Source: Terribacillus halophilus (GTDB lineage: Bacteria > Bacillota > Bacilli > Bacillales > Amphibacillaceae). Taken from it: a DNA stretch of 64,000 nucleotides. Location: assembly GCF_900101385.1 (NCBI RefSeq), contig NZ_FMZB01000003.1, positions 1-64,000 of the forward strand. Reading direction: 5' to 3'. Position numbers and translations under genes: made by a program. Of the stretch, positions 18,196 through 26,978 are shown one piece after another (position 1 is the stretch's first letter; every line of letters begins with the position of its first letter). The notes below the pieces were generated by a model. It had not been told where the DNA came from. It saw only the letters and a program-made list of their open reading frames with translations, and did not search any database.

Positions 18196-18477
18196 AGGAA
18201 AGATTGAAAGATATTCAGGTTTGCATGCCCTATGTGGAGTGATTCTGGACTCGGATACAGCGGTCTTTTAAGCTTCGCATTGAAACAGGCAACCTATAAA
18301 ACAGTGGAAAGGGGGATTGATTACATTCCAAATTTCAGTAATAATGAATCGAACTTGGAGAAGGAACATAAAAGTCCAGGGCTTATCCGCTTACCGGTAA
18401 GGCTAAATGATGTGAAGGATTCACTTGAGGATTTAAAGCAGACTGCAATACTATTGCTGGGATATAACTCTTCCTAA
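18196..18477 (+). pseudogene. Remnant of a Cys/Met-metabolism PLP-dependent enzyme (C-terminus)
   Basis: The frame from 18232 reads GYSGLLSFALKQ and, further on, SPGLIRLPVRLNDVKDSLED. These correspond to the GFGGMLSFEL and GLVRLSVGIEDVEDLIADLE segments near the end of cystathionine gamma-synthase/lyase family enzymes. The catalytic domain is absent, and the usual SLGGVESLIEHP stretch between the two segments is missing. It is therefore a truncated, internally deleted relic. The ATG at 18232 is internal to the homology, so no real start is evident. Confidence 0.65.
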
Positions 18478-18580
18478 ATCGAGAGAGGATAAATCAGAAA
18501 AGCCAAGCCTTCCTAGTGACCTGGCCTCATCCATTAGCAGAAAGACTACATTTTAAGATGGATGCCTTCTAACAGCAATA

Positions 18581-20080
18581 CTACTTTCTAAATGATTTCA
18601 GTTCCTGATTTAAGCCCTTCGTAGAAACATAAACTTCCTGATAAATGCGGAATAATCTTTTGTATCTTTCCACGTTTGCAGCAATCGGCTTGAACTCTTT
18701 CATCTTTTCCGTAAACACTTCGGCACATTCTTCAAGTGACGTAAACCACCCGACACCGACAGCTGCCAGCATTGCCGCTCCAACACCGGGGCCTTGTTCA
18801 CTCTTTAAGCGTACAATCGTGGCATCGAAGATATCCGCCTGCATCTGAAGCCATGCATCATTTTTTGCTCCTCCGCCAATCGAGACAACGGTATCAATGA
18901 CTTTGCCATTCTCCCGGAATATCTGGATGGATTCATGAAGTGAAAACGTTATTCCCTCCAGTACCGCTCTTACAAAATCTTTAATCGAATGAGAAGAGTC
19001 CATACCAATAAAACTTCCGCGAATAACCGAATCAGCATAGGGAGTTCGCTCACCAGTAAGATACGGTGTAAAGATCAATCCGTTGGAGCCGATTGGTACA
19101 TTGTCAGTTCCCTCCAACAATGTTTCAAAATCATTCTCTTTGGCAAAAACCTCTTTGAACCAATGAAGACTGTGGCCTGCCGACAGAGTGACACCCATGG
19201 TATAGAAGGCGTCCTTTTTGCCATGATTAAAATAATGCACCTTTCCTTCAAAATCCAAGTCGCCTTTGTCTTCATAAGACAAGATGACTCCCGAGGTTCC
19301 AATACTGCATAAAGTTTCCCCTTTTTTTAAAATTCCGGAGCCAATTGCTCCGCAGGCATTATCCGCCCCTCCGGCAAACACTTGCGTTGCTGGTGACAGG
19401 CCCGATTCAGACGCAAAAGCCGGAGTCAGTGTTCCGACACAGTCCTGTGATTCTACCAGCGGAGGACATAAAGTAGGCGGGATTCCCAAAGCTTCGCATA
19501 TTTCCAAACTCCATGTTTTTTCATTTATATTCAATAAGAGCGTCCCCGCCGCATCGGAATATTCAGTCGCGATATGGCCCGTCATACGATAACGCACATA
19601 ATCCTTTGGAAGCATGAATGTTGATGCCTTACTGAATAATTCCGGTTCGTTCTCTTTCACCCACAATAATTTTGGTAATGTAAAGCCCTCCAGCGCTGGG
19701 TTTTTAGTGACAGTCAATAGCTTTTCCTTGCTGAATTTATTATAAATTTCCTCACATTGCTTGGCAGTGCGGGTATCATTCCATAGGATAGCATCACGCA
19801 GAACATTCCCATCCCCATCAAGCAAAACAAGTCCATGCATCTGACCGGAAAAACTAATCCCTTCTATATCCTCGATATTTCCTTCAAATCTCCTTAATAA
19901 GCTTTGCAGGGCGTCAATCGTCTTACGTATCCACTCCTCCGGATCTTGTTCGCTGAATCCAGATTTTATCTGTATTAAAGGATAGCCCCTTGTTTCCTCC
20001 AAACAAACTGCTCCCGCTTTGTTTAGGAGCAGTATTTTTACAGCGCTTGTTCCTAAATCTATTCCAAGCACATATTTCAA
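18581..20080 (-). CDS. xylB: Xylulokinase
   Basis: Phosphorylates D-xylulose to xylulose 5-phosphate, the second step of the isomerase pathway. FGGY-family features: N-terminal GIDLGTSAVK phosphate loop, FSGQMHGLVLLD, ILWNDTRTAKQCEE, AGGADNACGAIGSG, LTGERTPYADS and VSIGGGAKNDAWLQMQADIF. With the TTG at 20078-20080 as start (AAAGGAGGAGAGGAA upstream) it is 499 residues, the length I recall for B. subtilis XylB; the open frame runs 18 codons further with no RBS. It lies 73 bp after xylA, with a hairpin in the gap, under the XylR-controlled promoter upstream of xylA. Confidence 0.95.
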   Translation of the reverse strand: MKYVLGIDLGTSAVKILLLNKAGAVCLEETRGYPLIQIKSGFSEQDPEEWIRKTIDALQSLLRRFEGNIEDIEGISFSGQMHGLVLLDGDGNVLRDAILWNDTRTAKQCEEIYNKFSKEKLLTVTKNPALEGFTLPKLLWVKENEPELFSKASTFMLPKDYVRYRMTGHIATEYSDAAGTLLLNINEKTWSLEICEALGIPPTLCPPLVESQDCVGTLTPAFASESGLSPATQVFAGGADNACGAIGSGILKKGETLCSIGTSGVILSYEDKGDLDFEGKVHYFNHGKKDAFYTMGVTLSAGHSLHWFKEVFAKENDFETLLEGTDNVPIGSNGLIFTPYLTGERTPYADSVIRGSFIGMDSSHSIKDFVRAVLEGITFSLHESIQIFRENGKVIDTVVSIGGGAKNDAWLQMQADIFDATIVRLKSEQGPGVGAAMLAAVGVGWFTSLEECAEVFTEKMKEFKPIAANVERYKRLFRIYQEVYVSTKGLNQELKSFRK

Positions 20081-20108
20081 TTCCTCTCCTCCTTTTCTCG
20101 AAACAATA

Positions 20109-20145
20109 GGATATACCAAATGAAATCCCTCCATGTGGTATATCC
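20109..20145 (-). other. Intercistronic hairpin between xylA and xylB
   Basis: Perfect 10-bp inverted repeat GGATATACCA/TGGTATATCC with a 17-base loop in the 73-bp gap. There is no T-run, so it is more likely an mRNA stability or processing element than a full terminator. It could set the xylA:xylB expression ratio. Confidence 0.55.
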
Positions 20146-20153
20146 TGAATTTC

Positions 20154-21476
20154 CTATTCTGCCAGAACGGTTAATAAGTATTGATTAATGGTCGCTTTCA
20201 GCTGTTCTGTACGGCCTGAATCGTTTTTGATTTCTCCTAATCCCAAAGCATATTCCTCGAGTTTATGAAAGTCCGTATTGTTGTCTACGATTTCCTTTCC
20301 TATCCCGCTTCCAAAACTGTTATAACGAGTTTCGATAAAGTCCTCCAATACGCGGTCTTCCAACAATTTTTGGGCCGTCTTCAAACCTGCCGCAAAGCTG
20401 TCCATTCCCGCAATATGTGCATGGAATAGATCCTCCGCTTCAAATGACCCTCTTCGTACCTTCGCATCAAAGTTTAAACCACCTTTACCAAGTCCGCCGT
20501 TTTGCAGGATTTCGTACATCGCTAAAGTGGCAGCATACAAATCTGTTGGAAATTCGTCTGTATCCCAGCCAAGCAGTGGATCACCCTGGTTTGCATCAAC
20601 GGAACCCAACATGCCATTGATGCGCGCGACTCGAAGTTCATGTTCGAACGTATGGCCGGCCAATGTGGCATGATTTGCTTCTATATTAAATTTAAAATGA
20701 TCCTGCAAATCATAATTTTGGAGAAATGCTAACCCGGTGGCCACATCAAAGTCATATTGATGTTTTGTAGGCTCTTTTGGTTTTGGTTCAATCAAGAATT
20801 GTCCGGTGAATCCGATTTCTTTAGCATAATCCACAGCCATGTGGAAGAACCGGCCAAGATTATCCTGCTCCAGCTTCATATCTGTGTTCAATAGCGTTTC
20901 ATATCCCTCGCGGCCGCCCCAAAATACGTAATTTTCAGCCCCAAGGTCTTTGGCTATTTCGAGTCCCTTCTTTACCTTGGCAGCAGCATAAGCATACACG
21001 TCCGCATTGACCGCAGTTGCGGCACCATGGACAAAGCGAGGATGTGTAAACATATTCGCTGTATTCCACAAAAGCTTCGTTTTACTCGTATTCATATATT
21101 CCTTGATCATAACTATGATTGTATCTAGATTTTGATAAGTTTCCGCCAAGGAACTTCCTTCAGGTGCAACATCTACATCATGGAAACAAAAGAATGGGAC
21201 ATTCAGCTTTTCGAAAAACTCAAATGCTGCCTCAACACGTGCCTTAGCTAGATCCATCCCGGAGAATCTATCCCATGGGCGCAGCATATTCCCGCTGCCA
21301 AATGGATCGGAACCATCCATGGTCATCGTGTGCCAATACGCAACACCAAACCGAAGAATTTCTTCCATCGACTTTCCCGCAACCATTTCTTCAGGGTTAT
21401 AAAATTTAAAGGCTAGTGGGTTGGTAGAATCAGCACCTTCGAATACAATTTTATCAACGTTTTCAAAATAAGCCAT
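20154..21476 (-). CDS. xylA: Xylose isomerase
   Basis: Converts D-xylose to D-xylulose. It is a 440-residue class II enzyme: [13 protein letters not shown] carries the catalytic His/Asp pair, [16 protein letters not shown] and [18 protein letters not shown] carry metal-binding acidic residues, and [19 protein letters not shown] and [21 protein letters not shown] complete the active site. TAGGAGG precedes the ATG. It is first in the xylAB operon. The promoter with XylR-type operator is at 21703-21747 and a catabolite-repression-like site lies in the leader at 21635-21648. Confidence 0.97.
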   Translation of the reverse strand: MAYFENVDKIVFEGADSTNPLAFKFYNPEEMVAGKSMEEILRFGVAYWHTMTMDGSDPFGSGNMLRPWDRFSGMDLAKARVEAAFEFFEKLNVPFFCFHDVDVAPEGSSLAETYQNLDTIIVMIKEYMNTSKTKLLWNTANMFTHPRFVHGAATAVNADVYAYAAAKVKKGLEIAKDLGAENYVFWGGREGYETLLNTDMKLEQDNLGRFFHMAVDYAKEIGFTGQFLIEPKPKEPTKHQYDFDVATGLAFLQNYDLQDHFKFNIEANHATLAGHTFEHELRVARINGMLGSVDANQGDPLLGWDTDEFPTDLYAATLAMYEILQNGGLGKGGLNFDAKVRRGSFEAEDLFHAHIAGMDSFAAGLKTAQKLLEDRVLEDFIETRYNSFGSGIGKEIVDNNTDFHKLEEYALGLGEIKNDSGRTEQLKATINQYLLTVLAE

Positions 21477-21634
21477 GTTACGACCTCCTATTGTTTTTTA
21501 CTTGAAATATTCAAACAATCAAGATGATGTATCGTTTCCTTTGCCTGCATCTCCATTTCCATATCATCCGCACTGTCATTTCCAACTTCTTTACCGATAA
21601 GCGGCTAAGCTGAACAGCAGACAATCCCAACATA

Positions 21635-21648
21635 AGTAAGCCCTTACA
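21635..21648 (-). promoter_or_regulatory. cre-like site in the xylA leader
   Basis: TGTAAGGGCTTACT on the minus strand fits the CcpA consensus TGWAARCGYTWNCW with one mismatch. It lies downstream of the xylA promoter, where it could act as a roadblock. Confidence 0.45.
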
Positions 21649-21702
21649 TTTTTCCGCGTAACCTAAGCCTCCCCTTCTTCCATCATCAACTCTTTCCATT
21701 TG

Positions 21703-21747
21703 ATGATATCACTGAAAACTTAGTTTGTCTAGACGATAAACTAAGTT
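21703..21747. promoter_or_regulatory. xylA promoter with XylR operator, divergent to the DUF624 gene
   Basis: A perfect dyad, AACTTAGTTT-N11-AAACTAAGTT, covers 21717-21747, like known XylR operators. On the minus strand TAGACA (21726-21731) and TATCAT (21703-21708) are 17 bp apart, so the operator covers the -35. On the plus strand TTGTCT (21725-21730) with a weak -10 (TTATGA) could drive the DUF624 gene. The same layout recurs at 25667-25717. Confidence 0.8.
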
Positions 21748-21814
21748 TTATGAACGATCATCATCCCCATCTTCCGGAAAAAAGCGTATACTTATGGAAT
21801 CTATTATCTTATAA

Positions 21815-21828
21815 TGTAAGTGCTTTCA
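21815..21828 (+). promoter_or_regulatory. cre-like site upstream of the DUF624 gene
   Basis: TGTAAGTGCTTTCA fits the CcpA consensus with one mismatch. It lies between the shared operator and the DUF624 gene start. Confidence 0.45.
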
Positions 21829-21877
21829 TTTTTTTTGGGGGAGTGTTTCTTTTCATGACGGAAAAGGAGGTATTGAA

Positions 21878-22492
21878 ATGGACAGAATCAGCAGTTCCAT
21901 TTATCTTATATTGGAATGGATCACCCGTTTTGCTTATTTGAATGTCCTCTGGATATTATTCACTTTTGCCGGCGGTATTATCTTGGGATTTTTCCCTTCC
22001 ACAATTGCTATGTACAGCATCATCAGGAAATGGTTGAGAGGAGATGCGGATTCTGCCCTATTTACGACGTTTTGGACATCATACAAAAAGGAATTTTGGA
22101 AAAGTAATAAATTAGGGCTATTCGTTGCACTGCTCATGGTTGCCATCATCTTGGATATATGGTACATGTACATTCTTCCCCCTGGCTTGTCATGGACGCA
22201 CGTTCCTTTTCTGGTATTCATCCTTTTTTCCTTTCTTTTCTTATTTTATCTTTTTCCGACTTTTGTTCATTTTGATTTGAATGTAAGAACAATCATCAAA
22301 CATGCTTTTTTGATCATGTTGATTCATCCTTTGCACACACTTTTTATCATTGTCTGTCTTGCTTGTTTGTTGCTTATCATGTATACGCTCCCTTCCTTGG
22401 CATTTATATTTGGCGGCAGTTCTTTTGCATTCATCACGATGTGGCTCTGTCTGCATGCTTTTACTGGATTGAATAGAAAAAATACCATGTAA
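21878..22492 (+). CDS. DUF624 (YesL-family) membrane protein
   Basis: A 204-residue protein with about five hydrophobic segments (near residues 17-45, 75-95, 105-127, 140-165 and 170-195). The N-terminal pattern of a helix, GGIILGFFPSTIAMYSIIRKWLRG and an aromatic patch (FWTSYKKEFWKSNKLG) is typical of YesL/DUF624 proteins, which often accompany carbohydrate ABC importers in Firmicutes. The role is unknown; an accessory function in sugar import is an inference. AAAGGAGG lies before the ATG. It is transcribed away from xylA from the shared XylR operator region and converges on the ABC importer genes. Confidence 0.8.
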   Translation: MDRISSSIYLILEWITRFAYLNVLWILFTFAGGIILGFFPSTIAMYSIIRKWLRGDADSALFTTFWTSYKKEFWKSNKLGLFVALLMVAIILDIWYMYILPPGLSWTHVPFLVFILFSFLFLFYLFPTFVHFDLNVRTIIKHAFLIMLIHPLHTLFIIVCLACLLLIMYTLPSLAFIFGGSSFAFITMWLCLHAFTGLNRKNTM

Positions 22493-22526
22493 AAAAGAGC
22501 AATCTTCGTTTAGAGATTGCTCTTTG
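22493..22526. terminator. Bidirectional terminator between DUF624 gene and ABC importer
   Basis: Hairpin AAAGAGCAATCT / AGATTGCTCTTT, preceded by an A-run and followed by TTTGGCTTTTTC. It serves both convergent units. Confidence 0.8.
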
Positions 22527-22537
22527 GCTTTTTCTCC

Positions 22538-23359
22538 TTACCCTTTCACTGCACTGGAAGAGATGCCTTCTACTACTTTATTGCTGAAAAATAGGAAGGC
22601 TAGCAATATTGGCAGCATGCTGATGATTAAAGTTGCCCCGATTGCTCCCCAATCCGTCATATACTGTCCAATGAAATTTTGTATCCCGACTGTCAGTGTT
22701 TTGTATTCATCTGAGCTGATAAAAGTATTCACGAACACAAACTCGTTCCAGTTATAAATCATGTTGATGATCACTGTAGTGGACAGAACTGGCACTGTCA
22801 TCGGTAGGATGATCCGGAAAAATATCCGATGAACTGAACAGCCATCCATGATGGCTGCCTCTTCTATTTCGCGTGGTAATGTATAGTAAAACCCTAACAA
22901 AATCATCAAGGTGATCGGCAAATTATAAGCTGTATACGTTATAACGATCGACCAAGGATTGTCTATCATATCCACTTTTAAAAACATGTTGAATAAAGGA
23001 ATGATGGAAGAATGTATAGGAATCATCAATCCCACCATAAATAAGCCCAGCACGGCCTTGCTTAACTTCCATTTCATCCGGGTAATTGCGAATGCAGCCA
23101 TACTCGCCAATAATACGGTAAAAACGATGGCAACTCCTGTGATCCAGACACTGTTCCAGAAATAACCGCCTATCCCGCTATCCCATACTTTCATATAATT
23201 TTCCCATCTAAATTCCGTCGGCAAGGAGAATGGGGACTTAGAGAAGATCTCCTGATTATTTTTCAAAGAAAAAAGAAACAGCCATAAAATCGGGAATACT
23301 TGAAACACAGCTACCACAGCCAAACAAACGTAAAGTAGAATGTATCCTACTCTTTTCAA
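22538..23359 (-). CDS. Carbohydrate ABC transporter permease (MalG-like)
   Basis: Inner-membrane component of a sugar importer, 273 residues and six predicted helices. The cytoplasmic EAA loop is EEAAIMDGCSVHRIFFRIILP, which contacts the ATPase. It is the last gene of the SBP-permease-permease operon, 15 bp after the first permease. No ATPase gene is present, so a shared MsmX-type ATPase encoded elsewhere is inferred. Location between xylAB and xylR points to xylose or xylo-oligosaccharides as substrate. Confidence 0.9.
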   Translation of the reverse strand: MKRVGYILLYVCLAVVAVFQVFPILWLFLFSLKNNQEIFSKSPFSLPTEFRWENYMKVWDSGIGGYFWNSVWITGVAIVFTVLLASMAAFAITRMKWKLSKAVLGLFMVGLMIPIHSSIIPLFNMFLKVDMIDNPWSIVITYTAYNLPITLMILLGFYYTLPREIEEAAIMDGCSVHRIFFRIILPMTVPVLSTTVIINMIYNWNEFVFVNTFISSDEYKTLTVGIQNFIGQYMTDWGAIGATLIISMLPILLAFLFFSNKVVEGISSSAVKG

Positions 23360-23374
23360 GGCAATGACCTCCTT

Positions 23375-24253
23375 TTAATATTGCAGTTCCTCTTTAGAAG
23401 CTGTAACTTTTCGCACAATGACGGTAACAACCAGTGTGATAAGCAATAATAGGAACCCGATGGCACTGCCGTACCCAAAGTCATTACTTGAAAATGCCAA
23501 TTTGTACATATAGGATGCCATCACTTCACTTGCACCATTTGGTCCGCCGCCGGTCATGACATAAATCAAATCAAAATACTTCAATGAACCGACAACCGCC
23601 AGGACAATCGTTACTTTGACAACCCCCATGATCAAGGGTAATTTGATTTTATAGGCAATCTGTAATGGAGTCGCTCCATCTATCCTGGCTGCTTCAACTA
23701 TCGACTCAGGGATATTTTTTAATGCAGCATAATAAATCAATATATAAAAACCAGCGTATTGCCAAAGTATTGGAATAAAGATGGCGTACAGTACCACATT
23801 CGGTTCAGCAAGCCAAGCTGGTGGATTCTCTACCCCAAAGAAAGCTAAAATGCTATTTAAAATACCATTGGAGGGGTTGAAGACTTTGATCCATAATTGT
23901 GCGATTGCCACCGAAGATAACAACATTGGAATCAAATATATTTTCCGCAATACATTGGAGCCTTTGATTTTTGATGCGAGCACTAAAGATATTGCCAAAT
24001 AGACAATCAAACTCACCGTGGAAAACAGTGCAAGCAAGAATGAATGCAAGGCGCTTTCCCAAAATAGTCCATCCCGAATGGCATTGAAGTAGTTTTCCAT
24101 ACCTATGTACTTCATGGCGCCTATACCATCCCAATCCATCAAGCCATAGTATCCAGATAGCAGCAAAGGAATAAAGATGAAAATACTGATGAGCAAAAAT
24201 GCCGGGAGAATATACAGCCCGACTACCCATTTGTTGGACATCACTTTATCCAT
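23375..24253 (-). CDS. Carbohydrate ABC transporter permease (MalF-like)
   Basis: A 292-residue permease, partner of the MalG-like protein, with six predicted helices and an EAA loop ESIVEAARIDGATPLQIAYK. I place the start at the ATG preceded by AAGGGG at nine bases; a TTG three codons upstream abuts the RBS. It lies between the solute-binding protein gene (76 bp upstream) and the second permease (15 bp downstream), under the XylR-type promoter at 25667-25695. Confidence 0.9.
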   Translation of the reverse strand: MDKVMSNKWVVGLYILPAFLLISIFIFIPLLLSGYYGLMDWDGIGAMKYIGMENYFNAIRDGLFWESALHSFLLALFSTVSLIVYLAISLVLASKIKGSNVLRKIYLIPMLLSSVAIAQLWIKVFNPSNGILNSILAFFGVENPPAWLAEPNVVLYAIFIPILWQYAGFYILIYYAALKNIPESIVEAARIDGATPLQIAYKIKLPLIMGVVKVTIVLAVVGSLKYFDLIYVMTGGGPNGASEVMASYMYKLAFSSNDFGYGSAIGFLLLLITLVVTVIVRKVTASKEELQY

Positions 24254-24329
24254 GGTGATCAACCCCTTTTTTATAAGAAAAGGACAATCCAGCTATAGGT
24301 TTGCCCTTCTCTTCCGTTGATTTCAAAGC

Positions 24330-25619
24330 TTATTTTGACAGCGCCTCTTCATGCTTTTCGGCAAATTCTTCTGGCGATACCTCTTTTCCAAACAAGGACT
24401 GGATCATATCCAAGTGAACCTGTGCAACATCCGCACTCATTTGAACATCGGCAAATAGTGTAATATTACTCGCATTGTTCAAGTCATCCAGTACATTTAC
24501 ATACATATCGGGCAGATCCAATGAAGCAGCATCCACTTTCGTAGCCGGGATAACTCCTGCTTCTGTAACCGACTTTTCTCCCCACTCTTTTACGAAGAAA
24601 GATACAAATTCTTTCGCTTCTTCTTTTACATCCGAATCCTCAGCAACAAACAAACCTACTCCAGGTCCTCCTACATAACTGCTCATATCCCCACTTCCAT
24701 CAACAGTCGGAAAAGGAAAATAACCTACAGAATCACGAAACTCTTGAGGAACATCTTCATTGGTTGTGTAGTTAGGAAGATCCCATGTCGCAATCAGATA
24801 CATGGCAGCCTGTTCGTTCATGAACATGCTTTTTGCTTCTTCGTCTGAAAGCCCGTTGAATCCTTTCACAAATGCATCCATATCCACCATGCTCTGAACT
24901 TCTTCCGCAGCGGAAACCAGCGCAGGATCAGTGAAAGAACCTGAACGGTTGATTGCATTAGTCAATACATCTCCCCCGCCGATCCTGTCGGCGAAATACA
25001 TATACCATAAAGATCCTGTCCAGCTATCTTTATTGCCCAGTGCAATTGGAGCCACATCATTTTTGGCCAGCGTTTTTACGACACTTTGAAATTCTTCATA
25101 TGTTTTTGGTACTTCCAAACCATTCTCTTCAAAAATCTTTTTATTATAGAATACAGAGGCAATATTCAATTCAAGCGGTAATCCATACGTACTGCCGTCG
25201 ATCGCATAAGCTTCTGGGATTCCAGAAACAAAGCTGTCTTTTAAATCCCCTTCAAGCAAATCATCCAAAGGGGCAAACTTTTTACCGTCCACATATGGTT
25301 CCAAATACCCCGCAGCCCACGTCATACCTACATCAGGCAGCTCATTGGAGGTAGACAAAACTTTGATTTTATCCTTATATTGCTCATTGCTCATCACTTC
25401 CAACTTTACCTTTACATCTGGATTATCTGCTTCAAAATCGGCAACGATTTCTTTCACAATTTCATTATGCTGCTTAGAACTGCCTTCTGGCCATAAATGC
25501 ATAAACTCAATTGTTTTACCACTAGAACTTGAAGCATCATCCGAACCGGAACACCCACTGATTAACAACAACGAGGAAATAACAGCAAACACCATTGTAA
25601 CCGCTTTCTTTTTTATCAA
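24330..25619 (-). CDS. Extracellular sugar-binding lipoprotein of the xylo-type ABC importer
   Basis: A family 1 solute-binding protein of 429 residues. The signal peptide with lipobox LLISGC (Cys23) anchors it outside the membrane; a Ser/Asp-rich linker follows. Typical features are IEFMHLWPEGSSKQHNEIVKEI, FEADNPDVKVKLEVMSNEQY, GLPLELNIASVFYNKKIFEENGLEVPKTYEEF and AAMYLIATWDLPNY. It starts with TTG after GGGAGGAG. It is first in the importer operon, whose promoter overlaps the second XylR operator. Substrate is inferred from context, not from binding residues. Confidence 0.9.
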   Translation of the reverse strand: MIKKKAVTMVFAVISSLLLISGCSGSDDASSSSGKTIEFMHLWPEGSSKQHNEIVKEIVADFEADNPDVKVKLEVMSNEQYKDKIKVLSTSNELPDVGMTWAAGYLEPYVDGKKFAPLDDLLEGDLKDSFVSGIPEAYAIDGSTYGLPLELNIASVFYNKKIFEENGLEVPKTYEEFQSVVKTLAKNDVAPIALGNKDSWTGSLWYMYFADRIGGGDVLTNAINRSGSFTDPALVSAAEEVQSMVDMDAFVKGFNGLSDEEAKSMFMNEQAAMYLIATWDLPNYTTNEDVPQEFRDSVGYFPFPTVDGSGDMSSYVGGPGVGLFVAEDSDVKEEAKEFVSFFVKEWGEKSVTEAGVIPATKVDAASLDLPDMYVNVLDDLNNASNITLFADVQMSADVAQVHLDMIQSLFGKEVSPEEFAEKHEEALSK

Positions 25620-25666
25620 TTGATACTCCTCCCATTATTCTTTGGAATGGTTGTGTTACTGGAATC

Positions 25667-25717
25667 AGTTTATCACCGAAAACAATGTTTGTCTAGTGGA
25701 TAAACTAAGTTTATCAT
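25667..25717. promoter_or_regulatory. Divergent promoters and XylR operator between the importer and xylR
   Basis: The operator AACAATGTTT-N11-AAACTAAGTT (25681-25711) has the same spacing and the same right half as that of xylA; its left half has three mismatches. On the minus strand TAGACA-N17-TAAACT drives the importer. On the plus strand TTGTCT (25689-25694)-N17-TATCAT (25712-25717) drives xylR. Binding would therefore block both. Confidence 0.75.
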
Positions 25718-25758
25718 GTTAATATGGAAATATTCAAACATCAGAATGGAGCTTTTGC

Positions 25759-26943
25759 ATGAAATTATCCCAAACCTTTAATCAGCATGTTGTTAAAAAA
25801 GGAAACAAATCATTGGTGTTACAAACCATTCAAGATCACATGCCTATATCCCGAGCAGACATCGCAGCTAAAACAGGTCTGAATAAAGGAACTGTATCAT
25901 CTCAAGTTAGTGAGCTCCTGGAAGAAAACTTGATCATGGAATCCGGACCGGGAGTTTCAAGCGGCGGCAGGCGCCCTGTCATGCTTTTATTCAACCACAT
26001 TGCAGGGTACTCTATCGGGATTGATATTGGAGTGAATTATATCCTGGGCATTTTGACAGATCTGCAGGGAAATATCAAGAATGAAAAAATCATTCATTTC
26101 AGCGACCTTACATATGAAGAAATCCTGGAGGAACTGCATAATTCCATTGATTCCCTCCTTCATTCCATGCCTCCAAGTCCCTATGGCCTGGTTGGAATCG
26201 GGGTCGGTGTACCAGGTACAGTTAATACTGACGGAGAAATCCAGCTCGCTCCAAACTTGAATTGGCGAAATATCGACCTGAAAGGAGTGTTGGAAGAAAA
26301 ATATAACGTGCCCGTTCTAATCGAGAATGAAGCAAACGCGGGAGCTTACGGAGAGAAGCAATTCGGTGCCGGTCAATCCTCCGATAATTTAGTGTATGTC
26401 AGTGTGGGGATCGGTATCGGTGTCGGTCTCATCTTGAACGGTGAACTTTATAAGGGGCAAAGTGGGTTCTCCGGGGAACTTGGACATATGACCATTGAAA
26501 CGGACGGCCCTTTATGCCGTTGTGGGAATCACGGATGCTGGGAACTGTATGCGTCTGAAAAAGCATTGATAGATAGGGCGATGGCATCTGGAATTCCGCC
26601 AGTAAGCGGACAGGTCCTCTCCCTCGAAGAGCTTAACGACCTTGCTGAAGGGGGTGATCCGCATGCTGTAGAAGTCTTTGACAAAATCGGCAATTATCTT
26701 GGAATCGGGATTAACAATATCATCAATATTTTCAATCCAGAACAAATCATCATCGGGAACCGGCTAGCTTCTTCCGCTAAATGGCTTAGTAAGTCCATCG
26801 AGGAGAAAAAGGGGCAAACGCTTCGTACGCATCAAAAAGATTTAAGGATTGGTTTCGCTAAACTATCTCGGTATTCAGCCGCCTTGGGGGCTGCCGCTTA
26901 TGCCAACGAAAACTTCTTGGCTATTAATATTCAGGACGTTTAA
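25759..26943 (+). CDS. xylR: Xylose-responsive ROK-family repressor XylR
   Basis: A 394-residue repressor with an N-terminal winged helix-turn-helix (ISRADIAAKTGLNKGTVSSQVSELLEENLI) and a ROK sugar-kinase-like domain. The latter has GIDIGVNYILGILTDLQG, GVGVPGTVN, ENEANAGAYGE, and a zinc site GPLCRCGNHGCWELYAS. Xylose should bind the ROK domain and release the operators. Position beside xylAB, the importer and a xylosidase, with two matching dyads, identifies it as XylR. It is probably autoregulated and co-transcribed with the xylosidase gene 35 bp downstream. Confidence 0.93.
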   Translation: MKLSQTFNQHVVKKGNKSLVLQTIQDHMPISRADIAAKTGLNKGTVSSQVSELLEENLIMESGPGVSSGGRRPVMLLFNHIAGYSIGIDIGVNYILGILTDLQGNIKNEKIIHFSDLTYEEILEELHNSIDSLLHSMPPSPYGLVGIGVGVPGTVNTDGEIQLAPNLNWRNIDLKGVLEEKYNVPVLIENEANAGAYGEKQFGAGQSSDNLVYVSVGIGIGVGLILNGELYKGQSGFSGELGHMTIETDGPLCRCGNHGCWELYASEKALIDRAMASGIPPVSGQVLSLEELNDLAEGGDPHAVEVFDKIGNYLGIGINNIINIFNPEQIIIGNRLASSAKWLSKSIEEKKGQTLRTHQKDLRIGFAKLSRYSAALGAAAYANENFLAINIQDV

Positions 26944-26978
26944 TTGTTCCGTATCCTTAAAAAAGAGAGGTTATACAA

